Source: Xanthomonas euroxanthea
GTDB lineage: Bacteria; Pseudomonadota; Gammaproteobacteria; Xanthomonadales; Xanthomonadaceae
Assembly (NCBI RefSeq): GCF_900476395.1
Contig: NZ_UIHB01000006.1
Location: 310,001 to 374,000, forward strand
DNA: 64,000 nucleotides
Reading direction: 5' to 3'
The notes below the pieces were generated by a model. The model was given only the letters and a program-made list of their open reading frames with translations. It was not told where the DNA came from and ran no database searches. Of this stretch, positions 18,172-29,936 are shown in pieces. Both the position numbers and the translations under genes were made by a program. How positions within the stretch are numbered: the first letter of the stretch is position 1; every line of letters starts with the position of its first letter.

Positions 18172-18650
18172 GCGCCTTGAACGCGCCGCTGCCCACCTCG
18201 CTGCGCGCCATGCGCGAGAGCGATCTGGATGTGGTGATGGACATCGAACATCGGGCCTATCCGTTCCCGTGGACGCGCAGCATCTTTCGCGACTGCCTGC
18301 AGGCCGGCTATCCGGGCTGGGTGATGGAGCAGGGCGGGCAGGTCATTGGCTACGGAGTGATCAGCATCGCTGCCGACGAGGCGCACGTGCTCAATGTCTG
18401 CATCGCACCGGAGGCGCAATCCCGCGGGCATGGCCGCGTGCTGTTGCGCGCGCTGATCAAGGGTGCCTGCGATCGCGGCGCGCGGCGCGCGTTTCTGGAA
18501 GTGCGCCCATCCAATCCGTCGGCGATTGCGCTGTATCACTCCGAAGGCTTCAATGAGATCGGGCGGCGCCCACGCTACTACCCCTCCAACACCGGCCGCG
18601 AAGATGCGCTGGTGATGGCGATCGAGTTGTCCTTCGAAGGGTTCTCCTGA
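18168..18650 (+). CDS. rimI: Ribosomal protein S18-alanine N-acetyltransferase RimI
   Basis: 160-residue GNAT acetyltransferase that acetylates the N-terminal alanine of ribosomal protein S18. ATG 18168 overlaps the TGA of the psi-like gene. The acetyl-CoA pyrophosphate loop is QSRGHGR at 84-90. EVRPSN at 111-116 and ALYHSEGF at 121-128 (Tyr123) match the RimI catalytic region. RPRYYPS near the C-terminus is also typical of RimI. Confidence 0.92.
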   Translation: MSALNAPLPTSLRAMRESDLDVVMDIEHRAYPFPWTRSIFRDCLQAGYPGWVMEQGGQVIGYGVISIAADEAHVLNVCIAPEAQSRGHGRVLLRALIKGACDRGARRAFLEVRPSNPSAIALYHSEGFNEIGRRPRYYPSNTGREDALVMAIELSFEGFS

Positions 18651-19439
18651 GCCTCATCGGCCGAGGCTGATGGAAGCGTTCTCCCGCGTCCGGCTGGTTC
18701 TGCCCCGACGCACCTGATACGCGTCGCGCGGTTGCATCTGTGAGGCACGCGTCACCGCCCGAGACACCAGCCCGGCTCCTGCATAGCCGCCAGGCGATTG
18801 TGCCGGCGCCTTGCTGTTTCGCCCCAGAAGCGGCGTTGTGGTGACGCACCACGATCAGGTCATCAGGCAACGCACCCGCTGTGCGCCGAGCTGTTGCGCA
18901 TCGCTGCAATCGATCGCAACAGGGTGAATGTTTTTCCCATTTGCATCGCCCGAGGTGTCGCCTGCGCGGCGCCATCCGGCAGGGCGCACCGGCAGCCGCG
19001 ACGGTGATCATGCCGCCACGTGCCATCCGTGTTTTCCAGCAGCGCCAATCGACTGTGTCCATGTGCCAGGCGCACTGCGATAGCGATGCAATTGCCGTGC
19101 GCGCCGAAAAAAAACATGCATGCATGTGATGGCGGCGGCACACCGTGCTGGAGCTGTGTCGGTCTGCGTTGCGATGCAGAGCATGCTGCGCTGCAGTGTC
19201 CTCATGCCTGTCTCTGCGTGTCTTGATTACAGCGTTTTGTCTTCTCCTGGATGTCCCGCAACCGTTTGCGTGACTGCGCGTGCACATCGATGCATCGGCT
19301 AGATACAAGCCATTGCGATGCTCCTAGTATCGGCGTCGCGGAACTGAACATTACAGAGATGAAAAGTATGTTCCGCGCCTGCTAGACGAGGGGTGTGCCG
19401 CCGCGCGGCGCATCGAACCTATCCGAGGGAGAGATCAAG
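18651..19439. other. Long intergenic region upstream of pectate lyase
   Basis: About 790 bp with no convincing gene. A small hairpin at 18650-18668 (AGCCTC/GAGGCT) follows rimI. The stretch around 19110-19130 is AT-richer, with an A-run and a repeated ATGCATGCAT palindrome. A purine-rich ribosome-binding site (GAGGGAGAG) lies just before the pectate lyase ATG. I found no HrpX-type PIP box (TTCGC-N15-TTCGC) and no clean CRP/Clp palindrome. Confidence 0.5.
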
Positions 19440-20573
19440 ATGAAGCCGAAATTTTCAACGGCGGCCGCCGCGTCGCTGTTTGTCGGGTCGTTGCTGGTTG
19501 TTGGCGTTGCCTGCGCCGATCCTGCACTGGAAGTTGCAACCACTGGTTGGGCAACACAGAACGGAGGGACCAAGGGCGGTTCCAAAGCGGCCGCAGCCAA
19601 CATCTACACGGTCAAGACTGCCGCCGAGCTGAAGAGCGCGCTGAAAGCCAGCGTGGGCAGCAACGGGCGCATCATCAAGATCAGCGGCATCATCGATATC
19701 AGCGAAGGCAAGCCGTACACCACGACCTCGGACATGAAGAGCCGCGCGCGGTTGGACATCCCCACCAAGACCACGCTGATCGGCATCACCAGCAATGCGG
19801 AGATCCGCGAAGGCTATTTCTACGTCAAGGCCAACGACGTCATCATCCGCAATCTCACCATCGAAAATCCGTGGGATCCGCAGCCGGTCTGGGACCCGGA
19901 TGACGGCAGCGCCGGCAACTGGAATGCCGAGTACGACGGCCTGACGGTCGAGGGCGCAACCAATGTGTGGGTGGACCATGTCACCTTCACCGACGGTCGT
20001 CGTACCGACGATCAGAACGGCACCGCCAACGGTCGTCCCAAGCAGCATCACGATGGCGCGATGGACGTCAAGAAGGGCGCCAACTTCGTCACCATTTCCT
20101 ACTCGGCGTTCAAGTCGCACGAGAAGAACGACCTGATCGGTTCCAGCGACAGCGCCTCCAGCACCGACAGCGGCAAGCTCAAGGTGACCATCCACAACAC
20201 CTTGTTCGAGAACATCTCCGCACGCGCACCGCGGGTGCGCTTCGGGCAGGTGCATCTGTACAACAACTACCACGTCGGCAGCACCAGCAATAAGGTCTAC
20301 CCGTTCTCGCATGCGCATGGCGTGGGCAAGGAGTCGAAGATCTTCTCCGAGCGCAACGTGTTCGACATCAGTGGAGTGAGCAGCTGCGACAAGATTGCGG
20401 CCGACTACGGCGGCAGCGTCTATCGCGATCAAGGCTCACTGCTCAACGGCAAGGCGCTGACGTGCTCGTGGAACAGCAACATCGGCTGGACACCGCCGTA
20501 CACCTATAGCCTGCTGTCGGCCGACAAGGTCGCTGCGGACGTCAAGGCGAAGGCCGGCGCCGGAAAGCTGTAA
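19440..20573 (+). CDS. Secreted pectate lyase, polysaccharide lyase family 1
   Basis: 377-residue extracellular enzyme that cleaves de-esterified pectin by beta-elimination in a calcium-dependent way. ATG 19440 follows GAGGGAGAG. A signal peptide covers about residues 1-26 (cleavage after ACA). The parallel beta-helix family signatures are NVWVDHVTF (~174-182), [18 protein letters not shown] and the catalytic arginine region RAPRVRFG (~261-268). Two cysteines in the C-terminal part (SSCDK, LTCSWN) likely form a disulfide. Such lyases leave the cell through the Xps type II system, encoded at 52-63 kb. Its 3' end is repeated as a remnant directly downstream. Confidence 0.94.
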   Translation: MKPKFSTAAAASLFVGSLLVVGVACADPALEVATTGWATQNGGTKGGSKAAAANIYTVKTAAELKSALKASVGSNGRIIKISGIIDISEGKPYTTTSDMKSRARLDIPTKTTLIGITSNAEIREGYFYVKANDVIIRNLTIENPWDPQPVWDPDDGSAGNWNAEYDGLTVEGATNVWVDHVTFTDGRRTDDQNGTANGRPKQHHDGAMDVKKGANFVTISYSAFKSHEKNDLIGSSDSASSTDSGKLKVTIHNTLFENISARAPRVRFGQVHLYNNYHVGSTSNKVYPFSHAHGVGKESKIFSERNVFDISGVSSCDKIAADYGGSVYRDQGSLLNGKALTCSWNSNIGWTPPYTYSLLSADKVAADVKAKAGAGKL

Positions 20574-20620
20574 GCCTTATCAATGCACCACGCAAATGCA
20601 GTGCCCGCAAGACGGGTACT

Positions 20621-20842
20621 GCAAATGCGTTCGACATCGGTGGTGTGAGCAGCTGCGACAAGATCGCCGGCGACTACAAGGGCAGCGTGTATCGTGACCA
20701 GGGTTCGCTGATCAACGGCAAGGCGCTGAATTGCTCGTGGAACAGCAACATCGGCTGGAAGCCGCCGTATACCTACAGCCTGCTGGCCGCCACCAAGGTG
20801 GCGGCAGACGTCAAGGCAAAGGCCGGGGCGGGCAAGCTGTAA
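20621..20842 (+). pseudogene. 3' remnant of a second pectate lyase gene
   Basis: Reading in the frame that ends at TAA 20842, the DNA encodes [17 protein letters not shown]..., closely matching the last ~73 residues of the intact lyase ([16 protein letters not shown]...) up to the same final AKAGAGKL. There is no start or signal peptide, and the join is abrupt at about 20620. This is best explained as a tandem duplicate that lost its 5' part, probably by recombination or deletion. It could be mis-annotated as a short protein from GTG 20645. Confidence 0.88.
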
Positions 20843-20895
20843 GGCCCCTGCGGTACGCAACGCCGCGATGCGTGCAGCGTTGCACGTCTTTCCAT

Positions 20896-20919
20896 AACGC
20901 CCGCAGCACTGTGGGCGTT
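20896..20919 (+). terminator. Hairpin after pectate lyase remnant
   Basis: AACGCCCGCAG and CTGTGGGCGTT form an 11-bp stem with one mismatch and a two-base loop. There is no strong T-tract, so terminator function is only probable. Confidence 0.4.
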
Positions 20920-21044
20920 GTGCGTTTGCGTAATGTCCTTATCGATGTCTCATTGTCCGGCGACATACGCTGTTTCGACGCCGTGGCGCGTGCGCGCAGC
21001 ATCACGCGTCTTCAGTTCTCTGCGCAGCCGGGCGCAGGATCCAT

Positions 21045-21144
21045 GCAGGGCCCTTGCCCGCCCACCATTACGCGGCATCGATGCCGCGTAAGGTCCCGCG
21101 ACGGTTGGCGGGCAAGGACCAGTCGAGATGATCGGTGTGCATGG
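21045..21144. repeat. Dispersed repeat type A, copy 1
   Basis: 100-bp unit starting GCAGGGCCCTTGCCCGCCC and ending GGTGTGCATGG. It contains the palindrome CGCGGCATCGATGCCGCG and a near-terminal inverted repeat (CCTTGCCCGCC against GGCGGGCAAGG). A second, longer copy lies at 21291-21426. No transposase is present, so this looks like a non-autonomous palindromic element. Confidence 0.75.
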
Positions 21145-21275
21145 TTTTCAGTAAAGCAGCCGACCAACTGTCTGGCGTGGTGTCCTTGCCGGTTGCGGGA
21201 CCGTGTGGCGGCATGGATGCCGCCACCGAGCCCCCAGGGACGGGTTCACGAGCGGTGAGGGCACCGCGCACTCGA
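21143..21275. repeat. Dispersed repeat type B, copy 1
   Basis: About 130 bp running from GGTTTTCAGTAAAGC through the palindrome GTGGCGGCATGGATGCCGCC to GGTGAGGGCACCGCGC. Copy 2 is at 21500-21645, and the 3' part recurs inverted at the window end (63946-64000). It abuts type A, giving an A-B-A-B order. Confidence 0.75.
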
Positions 21276-21290
21276 CGCTGCGCGTTGGCT

Positions 21291-21426
21291 GCAGGGCCCT
21301 TGCCCGCCCACCATCGCAGGACACGCCGCAAGTACGTCCATGTAGGCTCTGGCGCGGCATCCATGCCGCTCAAGGTCCCGCGACGATGGCCGGGCAAGGG
21401 CCAGTCGAGACGGTCGGTGTGCATGG
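21291..21426. repeat. Dispersed repeat type A, copy 2
   Basis: Same borders as copy 1 but with a ~36-bp longer centre. The inverted ends (GGGCCCTTGCCCG against CGGGCAAGGGCC) are better preserved here, supporting a hairpin-forming mobile unit. Confidence 0.75.
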
Positions 21427-21499
21427 AAGAGCAGTGCTGGATGCGCCCTGTTCGATCGTGACGTATCGGCCCCGCGTCTAATGCACACCGCACGACAGA

Positions 21500-21645
21500 C
21501 AGCTTTTCAGATGGGCGCCGACCGACTCTCTGGTGCGGTGTTCTTGTCCGTTGCGGGACTGTGTAGCGGCATGGATGCCGCCACCGAGCTCCCAGGGGCG
21601 GGTTCACGGCGTGTCCCGCACGCGGTGAGGGCACCGCGCCCTCGA
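21500..21645. repeat. Dispersed repeat type B, copy 2
   Basis: Shares with copy 1 the central palindrome and the ending GGTGAGGGCACCGCGC. It carries an extra ~13 bp (GTGTCCCGCACGC) that is also present, slightly changed, in the inverted copy at the window end. It ends about 45 bp from the valS stop. Confidence 0.75.
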
Positions 21646-21691
21646 CTAACCAGGCTGTTGACCCCGTCTCGGCCAACAGTGATTGGTGGTC

Positions 21692-24613
<2,922 letters not shown>

Positions 24614-24621
24614 AGTGGGGC

Positions 24622-24812
24622 GGGGATTCGTTGTTCGGGATTCGGGATTGGTTGCGTCATGGGGCCGGCGAGAACCGCCGGCATCCAGTCATCAACGTCA
24701 GTGGTGGTGCCGTGGAGCGAAGGTCGAACGTTTGGGATTAGTCATTGGATGCAGTCCTTGGAGACGCAAAAATCTGCTTTTACGAATCCCCAATCCCAAC
24801 TCCCCAATCCCC
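24622..24812. repeat. Paired GGGAATC-type arrays between holC and valS
   Basis: Left arm 24622-24651 (GGGATTCG... units) and right arm 24783-24812 (CGAATCCCCAATCCC...) are inverted relative to each other across ~130 bp. The spacer holds a small hairpin, CCGGCGAGAACCGCCGG. The element fills the whole holC-valS gap, so the two genes may be joined by a structured spacer or uncoupled by it. Confidence 0.8.
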
Positions 24813-24819
24813 GCCCCTC

Positions 24820-25245
24820 TCACATGTCGTACTTGGTCAGTTCCAGGCCCAGGGCCTTGTACTGCTTCCAGCGTTCGCGCAGCGGTTCGCGGGCCGCCGG
24901 GTCGGCGGGGACGACTTCCAGCACGCGGTCGCAGGCGCCCAGGTAGGGATCGTCGCGCAGGTTGATCACCAGCGGGCGCGAGGGAGCATCGAACTCCGGG
25001 GAGGCGATCAGTACCGGCGCCAGCTCGTCTTCCTCGTCGGTGCCGGCAATCTGGTGCGGGATGTAGGCCTCGTCGTCGAATGCCCACAGCAGGTCGTCCA
25101 ATGCCTCGGCCTGCGCGGCGTCGCGCGCCAGGATCAGCGTGGGCAGGTTGGCGTCGTTGGCCTTGCGCGCCAGCTCGCAGACCAGCCGCAGCGGTTCGTT
25201 GAGGAAGCGCGGTTTGGCGATCAGGTAGAAGTCGGCACGGGGCAT
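24820..25245 (-). CDS. holC: DNA polymerase III chi subunit
   Basis: 141-residue chi subunit, which links the clamp loader (through psi) to single-strand-binding protein. The protein opens MPRADFYLIAKPRF and contains VCELARKAN, ALDDLLWAFDDEAYIPHQIAG, and the C-terminal RERWKQYKALG, all in HolC order. It lies between pepA and valS as in many Gammaproteobacteria. The ATG at 25245 is preceded by a GGGAATC-type repeat arm rather than a normal leader. Its expected partner is the psi-like protein at 17.7 kb. Confidence 0.93.
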   Translation of the reverse strand: MPRADFYLIAKPRFLNEPLRLVCELARKANDANLPTLILARDAAQAEALDDLLWAFDDEAYIPHQIAGTDEEDELAPVLIASPEFDAPSRPLVINLRDDPYLGACDRVLEVVPADPAAREPLRERWKQYKALGLELTKYDM

Positions 25246-25252
25246 CAGGGCA

Positions 25253-25369
25253 GGGATTCGGGAGAGGGGAATCGGGAATGGTCACGGCATCGCCGCGACC
25301 TCGAAGGTCGCGGAGGTGACTGAGAGGAAAGGGATTTCACGATTCCCTATTCCCGATTCTCAATTCCCA
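25253..25369. repeat. Paired GGGAATC-type arrays with central hairpin between pepA and holC
   Basis: Left arm 25253-25281 and right arm 25341-25369 are inverted copies of GGGATTC/GGGAATC units. Between them is a perfect hairpin, CCGCGACCT-CGA-AGGTCGCGG at 25293-25313. The right arm overlaps the end of pepA: its last codons GGG-AAT-TGA come from the array. Confidence 0.82.
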
Positions 25370-26841
25370 CCTGCGGCGCGGTCCAGCAACCACTGCGTCA
25401 ACAGCCCCACCGGGCGTCCGGTGGCCATGCCGCGCTTGCCTTCGTCGCTGGCGACGCCGGCGATGTCCAGATGTGCCCAGCGCTGGTTCTCGGTGAAGCG
25501 CGACAGGAAGCAGCCGGCGGTGATCGCGCCGCCCCAGCGGCCGCCGATGTTGTAGACGTCGGCGAAGGTGGAATCCAGCAGGCCCTGGTACTCGTCCCAC
25601 AGCGGCAGGCGCCAGGCGCGGTCGAACACGTGCTCGCCGGCGGCCAGCAGTTCGTTGGCCAGGTCGTCGTGCTTGCTCATCAGGCCGGCGGTCTGGTGAC
25701 CCAGCGCCACCATGCAGGCGCCGGTCAGCGTGGCCACGTCCACCAGGGCTTCGGGGTTGAAGCGCTCGGCGTAGGTCAGCGCATCGCACAGGATCAGGCG
25801 GCCTTCGGCGTCGGTGTTGCCGACCTCGATGGTCTTGCCGGACATGCTGGTGATCACGTCGGAGGGGCGATAGGCATTGCCGTCGATGGCGTTCTCCACC
25901 GCCGGCACCACCACCACCAGGTTGATCGGCAGCTCGGCCTTGACCGTGGCCACGAAGGTGCCGATGACGTTGGCGCCGCCGCACATGTCGTACTTCATTT
26001 CCTCGATGCCGCCCTGCGTCTTGAGGTTGACGCCGCCGGTGTCGAAGGTGATGCCCTTGCCGACCAGCACATAGGGGCGCGCGTCGCCGCCGCCGTTCCA
26101 CTTCAGCACGATCAGCCGCGGGCGGTTGGCCGAGCCACGCGCCACCGACAGCAGCGAGCCCATGCCCAGCGACTCCATCTGCGTCTCGTCCAGGATCTCG
26201 GCCTCGGCGCCGGGGAACTTGCCGGCGAAGGCGGCCGCGGTCTCGGCCAGGTAGGCCGGGGTGCAATAGTTCGGCGGCAGGTTGCCCAGCTCGCGGGCGA
26301 ATTCCACGCCCTCGGCGGTGGCCACGCCCACGGCCAGGGCACGGGCGTCGTCGCCGGCGATCGCCAGCGTGGTCAGGCCGGTCTCGTCGACCTTCTTCTT
26401 GCCCAGCGTGGCGGTGTAGCGGTAGGCGGCATGGTCGCTGACGATGATCGCCTGGCGGATGTTCCAGGCGCTGTCGCGCGCCTTGACCGGCAATTCGGTC
26501 AGGGTGAGCAGGGCGGTGCCGACCGGGCCGGTCTTCAGCGCGCGGGTCGCATCGCCCACCGCCTTGAGGTACGGCGCCACGCCGAACTTGCCGGCCTCGC
26601 CCAGGCCCACCACCAGCACGCGCGGGGCGGCAACGCCCGGCAGGTCGTGCAGCAGGCTGGTGGTGCCGGTCTTGGCAGCCACGTCGCCACGTGCCACCAG
26701 GGCCGTCAGACGGCCCTGGCTGGCACTGTCCAGCGCCTGGGCGGCGGGCGACAGGGTCTTGTCGGCGAACACGCCAACCACGATGCAGTCGACGGCGGCG
26801 CTTGCCGGCGCGTCTTGGTTCAGGGTGAATTGCAGGGCCAT
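25360..26841 (-). CDS. pepA: Leucyl aminopeptidase PepA (M17)
   Basis: 493-residue cytosolic metallo-aminopeptidase; family members also bind DNA and act at Xer recombination sites. The M17 signature NTDAEGRL is at 342-349 with the metal ligands Asp344 and Glu346 and the bicarbonate-binding Arg348. Upstream are [15 protein letters not shown] and MCGGANVIG, which supply further metal ligands. It is the first gene of pepA-holC-valS and is divergent from lptF across 107 bp. The final residues derive from a GGGAATC repeat arm. Confidence 0.96.
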   Translation of the reverse strand: MALQFTLNQDAPASAAVDCIVVGVFADKTLSPAAQALDSASQGRLTALVARGDVAAKTGTTSLLHDLPGVAAPRVLVVGLGEAGKFGVAPYLKAVGDATRALKTGPVGTALLTLTELPVKARDSAWNIRQAIIVSDHAAYRYTATLGKKKVDETGLTTLAIAGDDARALAVGVATAEGVEFARELGNLPPNYCTPAYLAETAAAFAGKFPGAEAEILDETQMESLGMGSLLSVARGSANRPRLIVLKWNGGGDARPYVLVGKGITFDTGGVNLKTQGGIEEMKYDMCGGANVIGTFVATVKAELPINLVVVVPAVENAIDGNAYRPSDVITSMSGKTIEVGNTDAEGRLILCDALTYAERFNPEALVDVATLTGACMVALGHQTAGLMSKHDDLANELLAAGEHVFDRAWRLPLWDEYQGLLDSTFADVYNIGGRWGGAITAGCFLSRFTENQRWAHLDIAGVASDEGKRGMATGRPVGLLTQWLLDRAAGGN

Positions 26842-26948
26842 TGATCAGATTCCGTAGGCAAATCCGTACAATCGCGGGCTGTTTACGCCAACCGGACTAG
26901 GCTGGCGCCGCCGCGAACGAATCCGAGAGTTTAAAACAAGCCCACCCC

Positions 26949-28031
26949 ATGCCGAAGCTCGATCGATACCTGCTTAGCGATTTCACCCAGAGCTTCCTGG
27001 CCACCTTGATCGTGCTGCTGGTCGTCAGCGTGGGCGGTGTGCTGGTGGATATCCTCGGCAATATCGCCGATGGCCGCATCCCTGCTCGCTTGCTGCTGTC
27101 CCAGGTGGGCCTGCAATTCGTGGCGTACCTGCCGATCATCCTGCCGCTGGCGCTGATGCTGGGGCTGTTATTGGCACTGGCGCGGCTGTACCGCGATTCA
27201 GAAATGGCGGTCATCACCGCCATCGGCGTGGGCCCGCGGCGCATGTTGCGGCCGATGTTGATGCTGGTGGTGCCGGTCGTGGTGGTGATCGGGTTGTGCT
27301 CGCTGTGGCTGGGCCCCTGGGCCAGCCGCACCGCCGAGACCATGCTGGAGGACGCCAACCGCAGCATCGTGATGGCCGGCCTGGAATCGGGCAAGTTCAC
27401 GCCGCTGTCCGGCGGCGGGGTGGTCTACCTGACCACGATCTCGGCCGACGGCAAGGGCCTGGGCAAGGTGTTCCTGCAGCGCCAGAAGGACGACCGCATC
27501 GACGTGGTCACCGCCGACCGCGGCGCGATGTTCTTCGAAGGCAAGGCCGACCGTTACCTGCGCCTGGAGGACGGCTACCGCATCGAAGGCCCGGCCGCCG
27601 GCAACACCCTGGACTACCGTTTGATGAAGTTCGCCAGCAACGACGTGGCCTTGCCCGACCGGGCCCAGGTGCACGATGCCAACGATCCGGAAGTGATGTG
27701 GACCACGCAGCTGCTCTCGGACCAGCGCCCGGCGGCGCGCGCGCAGCTGCATGAGCGCCTGGCGCCGCCATTGCTGGCGCTGGCCTTCGCGCTGCTGACC
27801 CTGCCGCTGTCGCGCAGCGCGCCGCGGCAACAGCGTTACGGCCGGATCATGCTGGCCTTCCTGGCTTACATGGTGGGCACCAATCTGATGATCGTCGGCA
27901 CCCAGTGGATCGCCAATGGCAAGACCCCGGCTGCGCTCGGTCTGTGGTGGCTGACCTTGCCGCTGCTGGCGGTGGCGATCTGGGCGTATGCGCGCGATGG
28001 CCGCGTGCGTCGGCCGAGGGTGCGCGCATGA
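26949..28031 (+). CDS. lptF: LPS export ABC transporter permease LptF
   Basis: 360-residue inner-membrane permease of the LptB2FG complex, which extracts LPS from the inner membrane. It begins MPKLDRYLLSDFTQSFLATL with a hydrophobic helix, followed by further helices and a large periplasmic beta-jellyroll (about 130-260), then the last three helices. It overlaps lptG through ATGA. The 107-bp divergent spacer with pepA must carry both promoters. Confidence 0.95.
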   Translation: MPKLDRYLLSDFTQSFLATLIVLLVVSVGGVLVDILGNIADGRIPARLLLSQVGLQFVAYLPIILPLALMLGLLLALARLYRDSEMAVITAIGVGPRRMLRPMLMLVVPVVVVIGLCSLWLGPWASRTAETMLEDANRSIVMAGLESGKFTPLSGGGVVYLTTISADGKGLGKVFLQRQKDDRIDVVTADRGAMFFEGKADRYLRLEDGYRIEGPAAGNTLDYRLMKFASNDVALPDRAQVHDANDPEVMWTTQLLSDQRPAARAQLHERLAPPLLALAFALLTLPLSRSAPRQQRYGRIMLAFLAYMVGTNLMIVGTQWIANGKTPAALGLWWLTLPLLAVAIWAYARDGRVRRPRVRA

Positions 28032-29134
28032 GGCTGATGCCGCGGGTGCATGACTGGTACGTCGGGCGTGCGGTGCTGTTCACCGTGTTGCTCACGTGGG
28101 CGGTGCTGCTGGGCCTGGACCTGGTCAATGCCTTTGCCAGCGAGGCCAAGAACATCGGCCAGGGTGCCTACACCTTTGGACACGCGATCGCGTATGTGGC
28201 CTACACGGTGCCGCGCCGGGCCTACACCTTGTTTCCGACCGCGGCGGTGATCGGCGCCTTGATGGGCCTGGGCCAGCTGGCGGCGACGTCCGAACTCACC
28301 GCGCTGCGCGCACTCGGCGTGTCGCGCAAGCGCATGTCGGCTTCGGTGGTGGCGGCCATGGCGCTGCTGACCGCCACCATGGTGATCAGCGGCGAGACCG
28401 TGGGGCCGTGGGCACAGAACCAGGCCGATACCCTGAAAACCAGCGCCCGCTACAACAGCGACATGGCAATGGCGCGCTATTCCGGCCTGTGGGCGCGCGA
28501 GGGCGACACCTTCCTCAATGCGCTGAGCGGCGAAGAGAAGCTGCTCGACGGCGGCGGCACCGCATTGGATCTGCACGATGTGCGGCTGTATCACCTCGAT
28601 GCCGGCGGCCGTCTGGCGCAGCTGACCTACGCGGCGTTGGCCGAGAATCGCAACGGGACCTGGACGCTGCGCCAGGTGCGCCGCGATACCTTCCAGGAAC
28701 GCTCGGTGCAGCGCGAAACCTTCCCCGAGCTGGCGTGGCAGTCGCAGCTCAGCCCGGCAGCGCTGGCGGCCGGGCTGGCCAAGCCGCGCAACCTGTCTGC
28801 GCGCGATCTGCAGCAGAGCATCGAATACCGCCGCCGCAACGGCCTGGATGCGCGCGACTACGAAGATCAGTACTGGAGCCGCTGGTTCTACCCGCTCAAC
28901 GTGCTGGCGCTGTGCATGGCGGCGATCCCGTTCTCGTTCGGTTCGCTGCGCAGCGGCGGGCTGGGCAAGCGCCTGTTCCTGGGCATCCTGTTCGCGCTGG
29001 GGTTCTGGCTGCTGCAGCTGTTCTTCGGCCGCATGGCCGGTGCCCTCAAGCTGGACTACCGCATCGCCTATGCGCTGCCGCCGATGGTGATGCTGGGCGT
29101 GTCGGTGTGGTTGTTCCGACGGCGCAGCAGCTGA
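28028..29134 (+). CDS. lptG: LPS export ABC transporter permease LptG
   Basis: 368-residue partner permease of LptF. ATG 28028 overlaps the lptF stop. The protein has the same six-helix layout, with the periplasmic jellyroll at roughly 120-270 and the conserved segment FPTAAVIGALMGLGQLAATSEL (given in part) in the first membrane block. The C-terminus has PFSFGSLRSGGLGKRLFLGI. It is followed by a hairpin and the convergent RDD gene. Confidence 0.95.
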   Translation: MRLMPRVHDWYVGRAVLFTVLLTWAVLLGLDLVNAFASEAKNIGQGAYTFGHAIAYVAYTVPRRAYTLFPTAAVIGALMGLGQLAATSELTALRALGVSRKRMSASVVAAMALLTATMVISGETVGPWAQNQADTLKTSARYNSDMAMARYSGLWAREGDTFLNALSGEEKLLDGGGTALDLHDVRLYHLDAGGRLAQLTYAALAENRNGTWTLRQVRRDTFQERSVQRETFPELAWQSQLSPAALAAGLAKPRNLSARDLQQSIEYRRRNGLDARDYEDQYWSRWFYPLNVLALCMAAIPFSFGSLRSGGLGKRLFLGILFALGFWLLQLFFGRMAGALKLDYRIAYALPPMVMLGVSVWLFRRRSS

Positions 29135-29177
29135 CGCGGCTGCGCCGGTTCAGCGTCTTCGGAACCGTGCGCTGCCT

Positions 29178-29204
29178 GCGCTAACCGGTGGTACCGGTTT
29201 GCGC
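29178..29204. terminator. Hairpin between convergent lptG and RDD gene
   Basis: AACCGGT (29183-29189) pairs with ACCGGTT (29193-29199) over a three-base loop. The stem is extended by GCGC/GCGC across one T-T mismatch. It lies in the 150-bp gap between convergent genes; a bidirectional terminator is plausible, though there is no T-tract. Confidence 0.45.
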
Positions 29205-29286
29205 GTGTGGCTGCCAGGGCTTTGCACGGCGGCCGCATTCCAGCACTGCTTGCCGGGGAGGTCGGCAAGCTGCCGGCCCAGGCGTT

Positions 29287-29748
29287 TCAGCGCTTGGGCG
29301 TGCGCTGCAGCCGGGTGCCGCTGGCACGGTCGTGCCAGGCCAGCCGATCGCGGTCCAGCCAGGCCCACCAGAATCCGACGCCAGCCAGGGCCAGCGACAG
29401 CGTACCAACGGCATAGCGGATCCATAGTGCGCGCCACGAGGCTTGCGGCCCGACCAGCGACAAGCGCCACGGACGCATGCCCAGGGTCTGGCCACCACGT
29501 CGCCAGCTGACGGTGGCGTAGACCCCGGCCGCGATCCAGCAGCACAGCCACAACAGCCATTGCCAGCCGCTGAAGGGGGCAATGTTCTCGCGGGCCGGAT
29601 GCCCGGCAAGCGTAAATCCCAACGTGAACGCGGCGGAGATCAGCATCCACAGCGCGAGCACCGGCCAGGCGTCGTAGCACATGGCCAGCAGTCGCCAGAC
29701 CACCAGGGCAGGTGCGCGCGCGCTGCGCGGTGCGGGGGGCGAAGTCAT
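29287..29748 (-). CDS. RDD-family membrane protein
   Basis: 153-residue inner-membrane protein from ATG 29748. Three or four hydrophobic helices are visible. The family opening is [16 protein letters not shown], and [14 protein letters not shown] follows the second helix, as in other RDD proteins. The C-terminus has the typical [16 protein letters not shown]. Function in the family is unclear (ion transport has been proposed). Confidence 0.85.
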   Translation of the reverse strand: MTSPPAPRSARAPALVVWRLLAMCYDAWPVLALWMLISAAFTLGFTLAGHPARENIAPFSGWQWLLWLCCWIAAGVYATVSWRRGGQTLGMRPWRLSLVGPQASWRALWIRYAVGTLSLALAGVGFWWAWLDRDRLAWHDRASGTRLQRTPKR

Positions 29749-29936
29749 GCTGCGAGCATAGCCGGCGCAGGCGAGCGAGCAACGTCGCGCTGCGGCAATC
29801 CCGTGCCAGGCGGGGCCTGGGTGTCGCGCTGAGAGCCACGCGGCGTGTGGCATGTCGAGGCAGTCTGCGTTGCCAAATCCCGCTCCTGGCGGACACGGCG
29901 CGCCGCAAAACGCATGCCACGCTCTATGCTGTTGCG

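Noticed and set aside
19125-19142. Clp/CRP-like TGTGA...CACA upstream of pectate lyase
   Set aside because: The half-sites are spaced wrongly and the second half is GCACA, not TCACA.
18550-19308. 252-codon minus-strand frame in the rimI-pectate lyase gap
   Set aside because: Overlaps the rimI 3' end, has many Cys/Arg/His with no domain or signal, and no ribosome-binding site.
20645-20842. 65-residue protein starting at GTG 20645
   Set aside because: It is the C-terminal part of a pectate lyase without signal peptide or active site, better called a remnant.
21068-21676. 202-codon minus-strand frame in the repeat block
   Set aside because: It is made entirely of the type A and B repeats, so an open frame reflects repeat sequence and not a gene.
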